The translations under genes and the position numbers were made by a program. From a virus: a stretch of 64,000 bases of DNA. Below, one piece after another: positions 1-7,876 of this stretch (position 1 is its first letter; the number at the start of each line of letters is the position of its first letter). The stretch lies in the IMG/VR virus record IMGVR_UViG_3300017917_002108, positions 82,605 to 146,604 of that record. The stretch is one strand, 5' to 3'. The notes below the pieces were generated by a model. It had not been told where the DNA came from, made no database searches, and worked only from the letters and a program-made list of their open reading frames with translations.

Positions 1-170
1 GCAAACTGGACAGAGGTTGGACCTGGCCAGTGTTACCTATTCTAAGCATCCTTAAAATTGCCGATGTTAATAACACTAAAATGTCATTGAGTAACGAAGG
101 TGCTATTCAGATCACTCTAGACAGCGGTCTTGCTACTTACAAATACATTATTCCAGCACAGGCGGCCTAA
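1..170 (+). CDS. C-terminal end of a gene cut by the window edge; weakly sliding-clamp-like
   Basis: An open frame enters from the left edge (first full codon at base 3) and ends at TAA 168-170, which shares its last base with the next ATG. About 55 residues are visible. The tail alternates hydrophobic and polar residues as beta strands do and ends in YKYIIPAQAA. This is reminiscent of the last strands of PCNA/gp45-type sliding clamps, which end in a similar Y-x-(L/I)-AP motif. That likeness is weak and rests on the tail only. An unrelated protein is equally possible. The bases to the left of the window would settle it. Confidence 0.5.
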   Translation, partial: KLDRGWTWPVLPILSILKIADVNNTKMSLSNEGAIQITLDSGLATYKYIIPAQAA

Positions 171-538
171 TGATTAATAACATTAGTAGTTCTAGCCAGC
201 ATCTCTATGCCGCAGGAGGTAGTTCAATGCCCTATGTGTCAGTGAATCATAATAATCCTTCATCAGGCATGTTACGTCTCAATGGTTCCGATATGGAAGT
301 GTTTGACGGCAATACATGGATGAAAATTTATGCCAGTTCTGCCAACGTCGGCCTAAATAGTGATGCGGAACAGGCTGTTTCTTGGGCCATCAAACGTATG
401 AAACAAGAAAAAGAGTGGTATGAGTTGGCTACAACTAATGAAGCAGTTCGTATAGCATTAGATCAGTTAGAACAGGCAAAGACAAGATTAGAACTCACAA
501 CAATATTGGCAAAAGAACATGAACAGACAACCAGTTAA
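170..538 (+). CDS. Hypothetical protein, conserved T4-like phage type
   Basis: A 122-residue protein of unknown function. Residues 1-35 are Ser/Asn/Gly-rich. Residues 36-52 hold a short beta-type stretch (GSDMEVFDGNTW), and residues 64-122 are predominantly helical and charged (DAEQAVSWAIKRMKQEKEW). No catalytic motif or membrane segment is seen. The start overlaps the preceding stop by one base, and the end overlaps the following transglycosylase gene by 20 bases, so it sits inside a translationally coupled operon. Small proteins of this build are common in T4-like marine phages, but I cannot name a role. Confidence 0.75.
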   Translation: MINNISSSSQHLYAAGGSSMPYVSVNHNNPSSGMLRLNGSDMEVFDGNTWMKIYASSANVGLNSDAEQAVSWAIKRMKQEKEWYELATTNEAVRIALDQLEQAKTRLELTTILAKEHEQTTS

Positions 539-2060
539 TTTAACACCTTTACAGAAAGACTATGCCGTTTATCTACCTGCGATAAGTTGTTTCTTTTCTA
601 CCTATATCAGTAAACAGAGATTTGATAAATTTGTACCGGACGATAGGATTCCTCAGGGATTTGATCGTGGTATCGAAGGTATGAATTTTCTAAATCCTGA
701 ACAAGGGTATTTTACCTACAAGTATGGTCTGTATTCTGCGGGTCATGCACAATTAGATCTTGAAAAAACAATAATTCAAGATGCAATGATCCAAGATAGA
801 GATCGTAATAATACGGTAATCGTTGGCGATTCAGGTGGTTATCAAATTGGTAAAGGCGTTCTTAAATTTGATTGGCACAACTTCGAAGGCACAAGCGCCA
901 ATGCTACTAGAGATAAGATCCTCAATTGGCTCGAGCTGACCGCAGATTGGAGTATGTTGCTGGACGTCCCTACTTGGGCTAGTGATCACATACATAGTCC
1001 AAAAACCGGATTGAAAAGTTTTGAAGATTGTCTAAATAAGACTCTACACAATAATGACTACTTTATTCGTAATAGACTAGGACAGACTAAGTTTCTCAAT
1101 GTCTTACAAGGCAGTGATTGGGAAACTGCACAAACTTGGTACGAAGCAGTAAAACATCTACCAACTGAAGGTTGGGCCATGGGTGGTAAGAACATGTGTG
1201 ACATGGAAGTCGCACTCAAAAGACTTATCATCCTTCGTGATGACAAACTGTTAGATGATAGAAATTGGATGCACTTCTTAGGAACAGCTCAATTAGATTG
1301 GAGTTGTTATCTAACCCTGATTCAAAGACAGATTAGGAAACATGTTAATGAAAACTTTACCATTTCTTTTGACTGCGCATCACCCTTCATTGCAACCGCA
1401 CACGGACTTGTCTACACCAACGCCCAACACACTAACAAACGCTGGTCAGTCATCATGGACAAAGCCCCAGACAACAAAGCCCTTAGCCAGGCTTTTAATG
1501 TCCCCTTTCCGTTCGAATCAGAAATCGGACGTAGATTGTCAATCGGAGACATTTGCTGGTATAAACCGGGCATGTTGAATAAGGTTGGCAAAGAAGGTAA
1601 GACATCGTGGGATAGTTTTGGTTATGCGCTAATGATGGCACATAATACATACTGCCATATTGTTGCTGTACAACGTGCTAATCAATTGATGGATATCGAA
1701 ACAACAAAGATCAGTCCTAACTGGCGCCAATGGAAGAATCTCAAAGACATGGACAAAAGCGATGAATATTCCGAATGGGTTCCTCGCAATATTCTATACT
1801 TCCATAATTTTGTAGAAGAATTATTCAAGAGCGAAACTCCTATGCAGATGATTGAAGATGCTAGACCCATGTTGAATAAAATGATGGGCATGCGCCTACG
1901 TGGTGGTAACGCTAATAACACTTTTAACAAACATTTTGAAAGTGAAGAAATCGTACTAGATAAGTCAGTGTCACAGGTATCGGCCATGCCAGTACTAGAT
2001 GAAGATAAATTGGATGAGCTTGCTCATGAGTTTTTAGAACAGGAGGCTAATAATGTATGA
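519..2060 (+). CDS. dpdA: TGT-superfamily transglycosylase, DpdA-like (7-deazaguanine insertion into DNA)
   Basis: A 513-residue protein with the hallmark motifs of tRNA-guanine transglycosylases in the right order. VGDSGGYQIG (D104) matches the substrate-binding DSGGFQ motif. LNVLQGSDW (193-201) followed by GWAMGGK (218-224) matches the IVQGG...GyAIGGL segment. SFDCASPF (283-290) matches the catalytic FDCVLPTR loop, with D285 as the likely nucleophile and HGLVYT following. The C-terminal CxCxxC...H zinc site of tRNA-modifying bacterial TGTs is not visible. Loss of that site, the phage setting, and folE and queE in the same operon favour DpdA-type base exchange on DNA over tRNA modification. 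That substrate is inferred. The last ~100 residues are a tail I do not recognise. Confidence 0.8.
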   Translation: MNRQPVNLTPLQKDYAVYLPAISCFFSTYISKQRFDKFVPDDRIPQGFDRGIEGMNFLNPEQGYFTYKYGLYSAGHAQLDLEKTIIQDAMIQDRDRNNTVIVGDSGGYQIGKGVLKFDWHNFEGTSANATRDKILNWLELTADWSMLLDVPTWASDHIHSPKTGLKSFEDCLNKTLHNNDYFIRNRLGQTKFLNVLQGSDWETAQTWYEAVKHLPTEGWAMGGKNMCDMEVALKRLIILRDDKLLDDRNWMHFLGTAQLDWSCYLTLIQRQIRKHVNENFTISFDCASPFIATAHGLVYTNAQHTNKRWSVIMDKAPDNKALSQAFNVPFPFESEIGRRLSIGDICWYKPGMLNKVGKEGKTSWDSFGYALMMAHNTYCHIVAVQRANQLMDIETTKISPNWRQWKNLKDMDKSDEYSEWVPRNILYFHNFVEELFKSETPMQMIEDARPMLNKMMGMRLRGGNANNTFNKHFESEEIVLDKSVSQVSAMPVLDEDKLDELAHEFLEQEANNV

Positions 2061-2262
2061 AAATCGAATCAAGCATTTACAAGAATCACATCGACTTCTT
2101 GACAATCAAATTGAAACATTGATGAAAAATGGACTCTATGAAGATCTAAAACTAGAAGAATTGAAGAAACAAAGGTTGCTTTTCAAGGACGAAATTGCTA
2201 GACTTACTAGACTGCAATGGGAACATGATCACGAAACCGTAGATTATGACGAAGAAAGATAA
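2053..2262 (+). CDS. Small YdcH/DUF465-like coiled-coil protein
   Basis: A 69-residue, highly charged helical protein. The pattern ENRIKHLQESHRLLDNQI, then LEELKKQRLLFKDEIARL, follows the two-helix layout of the YdcH/DUF465 family (HL..eH..Ld..I, then LKK.RL.LKDEI). This family is widespread in bacteria and its function is unknown. The gene overlaps the end of the transglycosylase gene by 8 bases. Its ATG follows an AGGAGG-like sequence at 2040-2046, at close to ideal spacing. It is likely cytoplasmic. A role as a partner of the upstream enzyme is only a guess from coupling. Confidence 0.75.
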   Translation: MYENRIKHLQESHRLLDNQIETLMKNGLYEDLKLEELKKQRLLFKDEIARLTRLQWEHDHETVDYDEER

Positions 2263-2263
2263 T

Positions 2264-2455
2264 ATGATTTTACTTAGAAAAGATATAACACAGATTCAAA
2301 ATATCCTAGATAAATTTCCCAACATATCTAGTTTTGAAATCAATCAAGACAATAGCAGTGGCATTGGCTCAGTAGTCACCATGACATTCGATCATCAGAT
2401 AGAAGATATTCAAGGATCTTTTACTGTAGAAATTTCAGGCATAGAAAGTTGGTAA
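2264..2455 (+). CDS. Hypothetical protein
   Basis: A 63-residue protein starting at the ATG just after the preceding TAA (2260-2262). An in-frame ATG at 2246 would add six residues but has no better ribosome site. The first half is helical (RKDITQIQNILDKFPN), and the second alternates as a beta sheet would (SVVTMTFDH...GSFTVEISG). No recognised domain. It lies between the YdcH-like gene and a zinc-ribbon gene in the same run of coupled genes. Confidence 0.6.
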   Translation: MILLRKDITQIQNILDKFPNISSFEINQDNSSGIGSVVTMTFDHQIEDIQGSFTVEISGIESW

Positions 2456-2457
2456 TC

Positions 2458-2865
2458 ATGTATACAGAAGAACAATACGAAGAATTTCAAAATCGTATGC
2501 ACGAACGTTTTCCTAAAATGTTTGCGGGAAAATATGGCGGCTTTGCCTGTGCACCAGGTTGGTGGCCTATGCTAGAAAATCTTTGCGAAGTTATACAATC
2601 TCATATTGATCATAAAAAGGGCGAATGCTCTCAGGTTATCGTAGAACAAATCAAAGAAAAGTTTGGCACACTAAGATTTTATGTCAGCGGCGGTGACGAA
2701 TATACCAACGGTGCTATTTCTCTAGCAGAAAGCCTAAGCGGACATATGTGTGAGGAATGCGGTGCTCCTGGTAAGCGTGTCAGCGGAGGCTGGATTAAAA
2801 CACTGTGCGAATTTCATATAGCCGAAAAAGAAGCACTTAAGGCTAATACTGTTAAGGAAGATTAA
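2458..2865 (+). CDS. Conserved phage protein with C-terminal zinc-ribbon-like cysteines
   Basis: A 135-residue protein. The ATG at 2458 is preferred over a TTG three codons upstream because it directly follows the previous stop. It holds the conserved stretch EQIKEKFGTLRFYVSGGD and then CEECGAPGKR, with a later Cys (TLCEFH), which together look like a small zinc-binding site. This KFGTLRFY plus CxxCG combination recurs in hypothetical proteins of many phages and some bacteria, with no known activity. It ends at 2865, sharing one base with the next ATG. Confidence 0.75.
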   Translation: MYTEEQYEEFQNRMHERFPKMFAGKYGGFACAPGWWPMLENLCEVIQSHIDHKKGECSQVIVEQIKEKFGTLRFYVSGGDEYTNGAISLAESLSGHMCEECGAPGKRVSGGWIKTLCEFHIAEKEALKANTVKED

Positions 2866-3422
2866 TGAAAAGAGATTACTCGTCCGGAGTATCTGACAAT
2901 ATCACCTTCTTTACAGGTGTTGAAATTGAACGGACTCCTGCATATCAAATGAAAACTCTATTTGTTGTAGGAGTTCATGATCCGTACGACATCCTAGAAA
3001 TAGTAACAGAAAGTAGATCATATTTAGACGAGTCTAAGCATATTCGTCATATCTATTTTGGTGCCAACCAAAGTTTTAAGACCAGCGGTGTAAACGATGT
3101 CGAAACTTGGCGTTCGTGGGAAAATATGATTTATGTATGTCTAGATTCTAAATATGATCTTTGGTGTACTCTAGATTTTGATGTATCCGAAACGGAGGGA
3201 TTGCTAGAAAGCGGTCTTACCGAAAAGCGTAGATTTATTCCGCAAATTAGTGTAAAATTACCTTATATTAATCAACTAGGCTATAACGCTACACTGAAGA
3301 TAGACGACAAAGATTTTTGTGCAACTAATCCTGGGGTATGGTGCCATAACCTACAGGATCTAATGGGTAGAGATAAGTTTACCGATTGGGATCAATATGG
3401 CAAGGACGAGATAATCAAATGA
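2865..3422 (+). CDS. Conserved hypothetical protein of T4-like marine phages
   Basis: A 185-residue soluble protein with no membrane segment. Conserved-looking stretches include VEIERTPAYQMKTLFVVG (20-37) and HIYFGANQSFK (62-72). A C-terminal part rich in Trp and Asp ends in DWDQYGKDEIIK. It resembles a protein family repeatedly seen in T4-like cyanophage genomes, whose function I do not know. It is tightly coupled at both ends: it starts on the last base of the previous stop, and its TGA overlaps the next ATG. Confidence 0.75.
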   Translation: MKRDYSSGVSDNITFFTGVEIERTPAYQMKTLFVVGVHDPYDILEIVTESRSYLDESKHIRHIYFGANQSFKTSGVNDVETWRSWENMIYVCLDSKYDLWCTLDFDVSETEGLLESGLTEKRRFIPQISVKLPYINQLGYNATLKIDDKDFCATNPGVWCHNLQDLMGRDKFTDWDQYGKDEIIK

Positions 3423-3772
3423 GTGGTTATGGACAAGCGATAGGTTATACTAATCAGGCAAAAGTGTCTGCGATTAGACCTGCTCGTAAAGTGAGGAAAC
3501 AAAAAGTGAAACTTACATTGAAACAACGATTTCGCAATTGGTTAAATGACACTGAAGAGGCCGATGTTCCTCAATTAGTAGAGTCAGATAGATTGTCTAG
3601 TGAAGGTATGCGTCTGCAGGTTCATAGAGCCAATGGCGGTTATGTTATAGAAACTCGTCACTATGACCATCAAAAAGATCGACACTATAATAATATCCAT
3701 ATCATCACAGACAGCGACGATCTAGGAAATAAATTAGGTCAAATCATAATGATGGAGGCATTGAAGCGATGA
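3419..3772 (+). CDS. Small basic hypothetical protein
   Basis: A 117-residue protein. The chosen start is the ATG of an ATGA overlap with the previous stop; an in-frame ATG at 3386 would force a 37-base overlap. The N-terminus is basic (SAIRPARKVRKQKVK, about residues 17-31), followed by a helix (LKQRFRNWLND) and a beta-rich second half (MRLQVHRANGGYVIETRHYD). The basic stretch could bind nucleic acid, but nothing identifies a function. Confidence 0.65.
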   Translation: MSGYGQAIGYTNQAKVSAIRPARKVRKQKVKLTLKQRFRNWLNDTEEADVPQLVESDRLSSEGMRLQVHRANGGYVIETRHYDHQKDRHYNNIHIITDSDDLGNKLGQIIMMEALKR

Positions 3773-3972
3773 AAGAATTTACAGTAAAAGAAAATCAGGG
3801 TTTTAGATTACGTGTAAAGAGTTGGAAGTGTCTCAGTCCTTCTAATCTAAATAGCATCGAATTTATAAATGAATCTCTAAACGAAGAGGGAGAAGTAACA
3901 ACTGCATCAACATATAATTTCTTTATGGATGACATAGAAATCAAAACTCTGTGCGAAGGAATGCTTAAGTGA
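3769..3972 (+). CDS. Hypothetical protein
   Basis: A 67-residue protein with an ATGA overlap at its start. It is beta-rich (FTVKENQGFRLRVKSWKCL, then ASTYNFFMDDIEIKTL). No known motif. An AAGGA sequence at 3956-3960 inside its end serves as the ribosome site for the next gene, which starts at GTG 3969. Confidence 0.6.
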   Translation: MKEFTVKENQGFRLRVKSWKCLSPSNLNSIEFINESLNEEGEVTTASTYNFFMDDIEIKTLCEGMLK

Positions 3973-4364
3973 TTATCAGACAAGATGTACGCCCACATAA
4001 AATGATTTGGGTGACCTTTCGAAAAGAAGGTATCCACAAATATCCGGCAGCCGCAACAGATCCTAATCTAGCAACAGGAGATGAATATGATGTTTCGTTT
4101 TTGGCTAATCCTCATCGCCATATTTTTCACTTTAGGGTTTGGCTTAGTGTCACCCACAATGATAGAGATGTGGAATTTATACAATTCAAGCGATGGCTCG
4201 AAAAACTGTATTCTAGCAACGAAGGTGTACTGTCGCTAGATTATAAAAGTTGTGAGATGATGAGCGACGATTTATATGCTCAGATTCACGCAAAGTATCC
4301 AGATCGTGAGGTTTGGATTGAGGTCTCCGAAGACGGAGAAAATGGTTCGTTTATCAAATACTAA
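3969..4364 (+). CDS. Conserved hypothetical protein of T4-like marine phages
   Basis: A 131-residue protein. The GTG at 3969 is chosen because AAGGA (3956-3960) lies eight bases ahead. The only nearby ATG (4002) has no ribosome site, although the conserved part begins there (MIWVTFRKEGIHKYPAA). Other conserved-looking stretches are EYDVSFLANPHRHIFHFRVW and EFIQFKRWLEKLY. It resembles a cyanophage hypothetical family that I recall, with no known activity. Confidence 0.7.
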   Translation: MIIRQDVRPHKMIWVTFRKEGIHKYPAAATDPNLATGDEYDVSFLANPHRHIFHFRVWLSVTHNDRDVEFIQFKRWLEKLYSSNEGVLSLDYKSCEMMSDDLYAQIHAKYPDREVWIEVSEDGENGSFIKY

Positions 4365-4377
4365 TAAGGAAATAAAA

Positions 4378-4632
4378 ATGGCTCGTAACTACAAGGACAT
4401 CGATTATTTTGCAAGTCGTCCTGATGTTGTGAAAGTCTGGGATGATCTAGACGCCTATCTCGACTATTGTCGATTTGAACTCTGTGAGTTCAACCCTGCA
4501 GATCTTTATCGTAAGGATTCTGCTAATTACCAATCTTACCTAGCAAGTAAGCGACCACGTAGGCCATATCAAGGTAACAAGCCTCGCTGGGATAACAACG
4601 GAAGACGCAATGGTCAAAGTTTTTCTCGTTGA
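4378..4632 (+). CDS. Small conserved phage protein with basic tail
   Basis: An 84-residue protein. The ATG at 4378 is chosen over an in-frame ATG at 4276, which would overlap the previous gene by 89 bases. The sequence AAGGAAATAAAA lies immediately upstream. The first half (YKDIDYFASRPDVVKVWDDL, about residues 5-24) is strongly typical of a small protein found across T4-like cyanophages. The C-terminal third is Arg/Lys/Asn-rich (SKRPRRPYQGNKPRW). Function unknown. Confidence 0.75.
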   Translation: MARNYKDIDYFASRPDVVKVWDDLDAYLDYCRFELCEFNPADLYRKDSANYQSYLASKRPRRPYQGNKPRWDNNGRRNGQSFSR

Positions 4633-5710
4633 TCTAGAAGCTGTTGAAACAAGGTACACAGGCGAGTGGAAAAACCACTTGCCTGCCCTGTTAAGAAAGA
4701 GAGGACACGATGTTCAAATTATCTCTGGTCCTACGGACATTCCTAGTGCCACTACTCCTGGCGCCTTTCTTAATTTTGGCGGGACTAATATCTATAAGTC
4801 TAGCCAAGTTGAGCAGATGGGCCGTTTATTTTGTGACGGAGCCATTCATCCCGGCGATCACTTTATTTTTACTGATGCTTGGCATCCTGGTATCATAAAT
4901 CTAAAGTACATGAGTGAATTACTTGGCATTCCTGTCAAGATTCACGCACTATGGCATGCCGGTAGTTATGATCCCCAAGACTTCTTAGGACGACTCGTTG
5001 GCAACAAGCCTTGGGTGAGACATGCTGAGAAATCTTTCTTTTCAGCTATCGACTATAATTATTTTGCCACAAATTTTCATATCGAACTCTTTGTGAGAAA
5101 TTTACTCAACGACGGAACCTGTGAAAATCCATATCTCAACGAGGATCTAGAAGAAATCATCGACGGAGGGTGGCCAAATATTGTAAGAAGTGGATGGCCG
5201 ATGGAATATATGGCAGATGCATTAGCCATGTATAAAAATATGCCGAAGCGAAATCTAATACTTTTTCCGCATAGGCTGGCTCCTGAAAAACAATTACCGA
5301 TATTTCAAGATCTAAAAGAGCATCTTCCTCAATATGAATTCAAAATCTGTCAAGAATATCCTTTGACAAAAAATGAATATCATAATATGTTAGGAGAAGC
5401 TAAATTAGTGTTCTCAGCTAATCTACAGGAAACACTAGGTATCAGTTGGTATGAAGGTGCTCTAGTAGATGCTATCCCAATGGTTCCGAACAGACTCAGC
5501 TATAAAGAAATGGCTTTGGACACATTTGTTTATCCCAGCGAATGGACTGAATCTTTCGAAGCATATACCGTATACAGGAAAGAAATCTGTCATAAGATAA
5601 TCCAGTATATGGAAAATTATGAAAAATTTTTACCAAGCCTAAATAAACAGGTAGATATATTAACTAAAAATTTCTTTAGTTGCGATAATCTATTAGAGAT
5701 GTTAAAATAA
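4610..5710 (+). CDS. GT-B-type glycosyltransferase
   Basis: A 366-residue protein. The C-terminal half looks like a nucleotide-sugar-binding Rossmann domain of the GT-B class. It has a linker NLILFPHRLAPEKQ (215-228; HR.APEK where family members have GR...KG) and an E-x7-E motif, E274 and E282, in NLQETLGISWYEGA. The N-terminal half has HDVQIISG and HALWHAGSYDPQD. The acceptor is unknown; DNA, lipid or protein are all possible. It overlaps the previous gene by 23 bases and leaves 35 bases before folE. It is distinct from the GT-A-like block at 23-27 kb. Confidence 0.75.
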   Translation: MVKVFLVDLEAVETRYTGEWKNHLPALLRKRGHDVQIISGPTDIPSATTPGAFLNFGGTNIYKSSQVEQMGRLFCDGAIHPGDHFIFTDAWHPGIINLKYMSELLGIPVKIHALWHAGSYDPQDFLGRLVGNKPWVRHAEKSFFSAIDYNYFATNFHIELFVRNLLNDGTCENPYLNEDLEEIIDGGWPNIVRSGWPMEYMADALAMYKNMPKRNLILFPHRLAPEKQLPIFQDLKEHLPQYEFKICQEYPLTKNEYHNMLGEAKLVFSANLQETLGISWYEGALVDAIPMVPNRLSYKEMALDTFVYPSEWTESFEAYTVYRKEICHKIIQYMENYEKFLPSLNKQVDILTKNFFSCDNLLEMLK

Positions 5711-5745
5711 TATGTCATCCACGACTATAACTCGGAGAATAACAA

Positions 5746-6579
5746 TTGACAAAATTCATACCAGATCCTGTGCTTAACACAGAGATTAACAGAGAATTTA
5801 AAAAAGATGAATACGAGCCGCTAGGCAAACCGGTATATGTAAAAAAAGAAACTGCTCTAGATGCTATGGCAGGTGATGGTGGATATGAAGAAGCATATCT
5901 CGGTGACCATTTGCGTTTTAAAATGAAACGTGAAGGTAAGCGTTTTTGGGCCGGTGACAACATCAGTGACTTTTTACGCGAAGGTGATAAAGAGCGTCTA
6001 ATCGACGAAGCAACAGAGGCATTTGAACTAGTGCTTGATCGTTTACTGATTGATCGAGAAAACGATCCCAACAGCAAAGGTACAGCACGTAGATTGGCTA
6101 AGATGTATTTTAATGAAATCATGTCAGGAAGATATGATTCTCTACCGGACGCAACTGCGTTCCCTAATGATACCGAGGAAAGATATGAAGGCATGTTGGT
6201 TGTTCGTAGTGAGTTGCGTAGTATGTGCTCTCATCATCACCAGCCCGTGGTTGGTGTTGCTTATATTGGCATTATTGCCGCTAGTAAACTTATCGGCCTA
6301 TCTAAGTACACACGTATCGCACAGTGGTGTGCAAGACGTGGTACTCTCCAGGAGGAGCTTTGTAATGATATTGCTAGGGAGATCGAACGTGCCACAGGAG
6401 CCAAAGACCTAGGAGTCTATGTTCAGGCCACACATGGTTGTTGCGAGAATAGAGGTATTATGGCACATAGTAGTCTAACACAAACTACTGTGTTAAAAGG
6501 CGCCTTCAAAGAAGATGCAGGTACAAAGAAAGAATTCTTTGATAATATTAAAATGCAACAGGAGTTTGCCCCAAGATGA
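5746..6579 (+). CDS. folE: GTP cyclohydrolase I (FolE)
   Basis: A 277-residue protein. It converts GTP to dihydroneopterin triphosphate, the first step toward folate and 7-deazaguanine. The catalytic region is clear. RSMCSHHHQPVVG carries zinc ligands C161 and H164. IGLSKYTRIAQWCARRGT and LQEELCNDIA follow. GVYVQATHGCCENRGIMA (223-240) carries the third zinc Cys, C232 or C233. The start is TTG at 5746, with GGAG about eight bases upstream. The N-terminal ~80 residues extend beyond the minimal enzyme. With queE and the DpdA-like gene nearby, the product probably feeds 7-deazaguanine synthesis rather than folate. Confidence 0.95.
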   Translation: MTKFIPDPVLNTEINREFKKDEYEPLGKPVYVKKETALDAMAGDGGYEEAYLGDHLRFKMKREGKRFWAGDNISDFLREGDKERLIDEATEAFELVLDRLLIDRENDPNSKGTARRLAKMYFNEIMSGRYDSLPDATAFPNDTEERYEGMLVVRSELRSMCSHHHQPVVGVAYIGIIAASKLIGLSKYTRIAQWCARRGTLQEELCNDIAREIERATGAKDLGVYVQATHGCCENRGIMAHSSLTQTTVLKGAFKEDAGTKKEFFDNIKMQQEFAPR

Positions 6580-6779
6580 GAAAAGAAATGATCGGTGTTT
6601 TGAAACAACATTTTGAAGCACATATTTTAAAACACAAAATGAATGTAGATATTATGCTAGGCAACCCTAGAGCTATTCCAGAACATACAGATCTTATGGA
6701 TGCTATAGAAAAAGAAGTTGCACAGATTGCCGAGTACATGGATAAACTAGAAGTAATGGAAAAGTACTTTAAGGATTAA
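6576..6779 (+). CDS. Small conserved phage protein
   Basis: A 67-residue helical protein coupled to folE by an ATGA overlap. The pattern VLKQHFEAHILKHKMNVDIM, then DAIEKEVAQIAEYMDKLEVM, matches a small protein family I recall from T4-like cyanophages. No catalytic or membrane motif. Function unknown. Confidence 0.7.
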   Translation: MRKEMIGVLKQHFEAHILKHKMNVDIMLGNPRAIPEHTDLMDAIEKEVAQIAEYMDKLEVMEKYFKD

Positions 6780-6781
6780 TC

Positions 6782-7000
6782 ATGGCCACTGCAAAAGACC
6801 TAATGGATAATCTTATATATAGAGCTAAAAACATTCAAGAATTTATTGTAGAACGAGAGTGGGAGTTGATTCCCAGCGGAGTGGTAAGATATAATATTCA
6901 ACATACCCAAGGCGAACTAGCTAGAATTTTCGTTCATGCAATGACACAAGATGAAGCAGAAAGATTAGTCGATGATTGGTTCGAAGAGGCAGAAGAATAA
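6782..7000 (+). CDS. Small hypothetical protein
   Basis: A 72-residue protein starting two bases after the previous stop. It is mixed helix and strand with an acidic end (AERLVDDWFEEAEE). No recognised domain. Its TAA (6998-7000) shares a base with the ATG of the DNA glycosylase-like gene. Confidence 0.6.
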   Translation: MATAKDLMDNLIYRAKNIQEFIVEREWELIPSGVVRYNIQHTQGELARIFVHAMTQDEAERLVDDWFEEAEE

Positions 7001-7425
7001 TGCGATTCTTTTCTCCTCTACGCGATGACCTTATGGTCCAACAACAAGTAGATGATGCATGGCAACATTTTGTAGGTGTCATTATGCTCAATCAAACAGG
7101 AAGGAAGGCAGTAAAGACTACACTTCCAGAATTCCTATATTGGTTTCCTACTCCTCATTCTTTATTACAGGCCAACGAAGAATTCGTAAAAAGCATAATC
7201 GCTCCATTAGGTATGGTCAATATAAGATATAAGAGATTAAGAGGCATGTCCGAAGATTATCTATTATGGAATGGTGATAACGCTACCAAATTATACGGTA
7301 TCGGAAAATATGGCAGTGACAGCTATGAAATATTTTTCAAAGAAAATTACAGCGTAGAGCCAACAGATAAAGAACTTAAGCGATATCTTAACGAGGAGAT
7401 CTTCAATGTTGTTAAAGTTACTTGA
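7000..7425 (+). CDS. MBD4-like HhH-GPD DNA glycosylase
   Basis: A 141-residue single-domain protein, starting at the ATG that overlaps the previous stop. It follows the catalytic domain of MBD4-type mismatch glycosylases closely. WQHFVGVIMLNQTGRKAV (21-38) matches MBD4 W..L.atifLNrTsgk.a. FLYWFPTPHSLLQA is followed by IIAPLGMVNIRYKRL (67-80). KLYGIGKYGSDSYEIF (97-112) is the helix-hairpin-helix, and VEPTDKELKRY (119-129) supplies D123 as the likely catalytic Asp. MBD4 removes T or U from G mismatches. Whether this enzyme does so, or removes another base, is unknown. It lacks any methyl-CpG-binding domain. Confidence 0.82.
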   Translation: MRFFSPLRDDLMVQQQVDDAWQHFVGVIMLNQTGRKAVKTTLPEFLYWFPTPHSLLQANEEFVKSIIAPLGMVNIRYKRLRGMSEDYLLWNGDNATKLYGIGKYGSDSYEIFFKENYSVEPTDKELKRYLNEEIFNVVKVT

Positions 7426-7876
7426 AAGATTAGGTCGAAAACGAATCATATTTGATCGTGTGCATAACGAACCGTATCTAGAAAGATATTATCTCTTTTT
7501 AAAAGAGCGTGAACGTTTTCCCTTTAATGTATTCTTGCATAAGTTCTTAAAGGGAGATCCAGACGATGTCCATGATCATCCATGGCCATACGCAACATTG
7601 ATATTGAAAGGTGGGTATTATGAATGGGTTCCACAGTTTGATGATCAAGGCCTTAAATCTTGTGAGGTGCGAAAGTGGCGCGGTCCTGGTCATTTTCGTA
7701 TATGTAGTCCTAACTCGTATCACCGCATTGAGCTTAAACCTGGCGTAACTGCATGGACATTGTTTATGCCTGGTCCTCACAAACGTGATTGGGGATTTCT
7801 TGTAAACAACAAATGGATACAACACGAACAGTATCTAAAGGAGAGATATGAACAAGCTCGTAATCGACCAGCGTGA
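7406..7876 (+). CDS. Cupin-like metal-binding protein
   Basis: A 156-residue protein. AGGAG lies nine bases before the ATG, and the start overlaps the previous gene by 20 bases. The middle looks like a single cupin barrel. FLHKFLKGDPDDVHDHPW (43-60) gives H56 and H58, TLILKGGYYEW is a barrel strand, and SYHRIEL (105-111) gives H106, a plausible third metal ligand. WTLFMPGPHKRDWGF (117-131) is a conserved-looking ending. Proteins of this shape are frequent in phages but uncharacterised. Binding or isomerising a small polar ligand is one possibility, not shown. Confidence 0.65.
   Translation: MLLKLLERLGRKRIIFDRVHNEPYLERYYLFLKERERFPFNVFLHKFLKGDPDDVHDHPWPYATLILKGGYYEWVPQFDDQGLKSCEVRKWRGPGHFRICSPNSYHRIELKPGVTAWTLFMPGPHKRDWGFLVNNKWIQHEQYLKERYEQARNRPA

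Noticed and set aside
1342-1578. 78-residue frame inside the transglycosylase gene
   Set aside because: It lies entirely within the better-supported TGT-like gene in another frame and has no recognisable motif.
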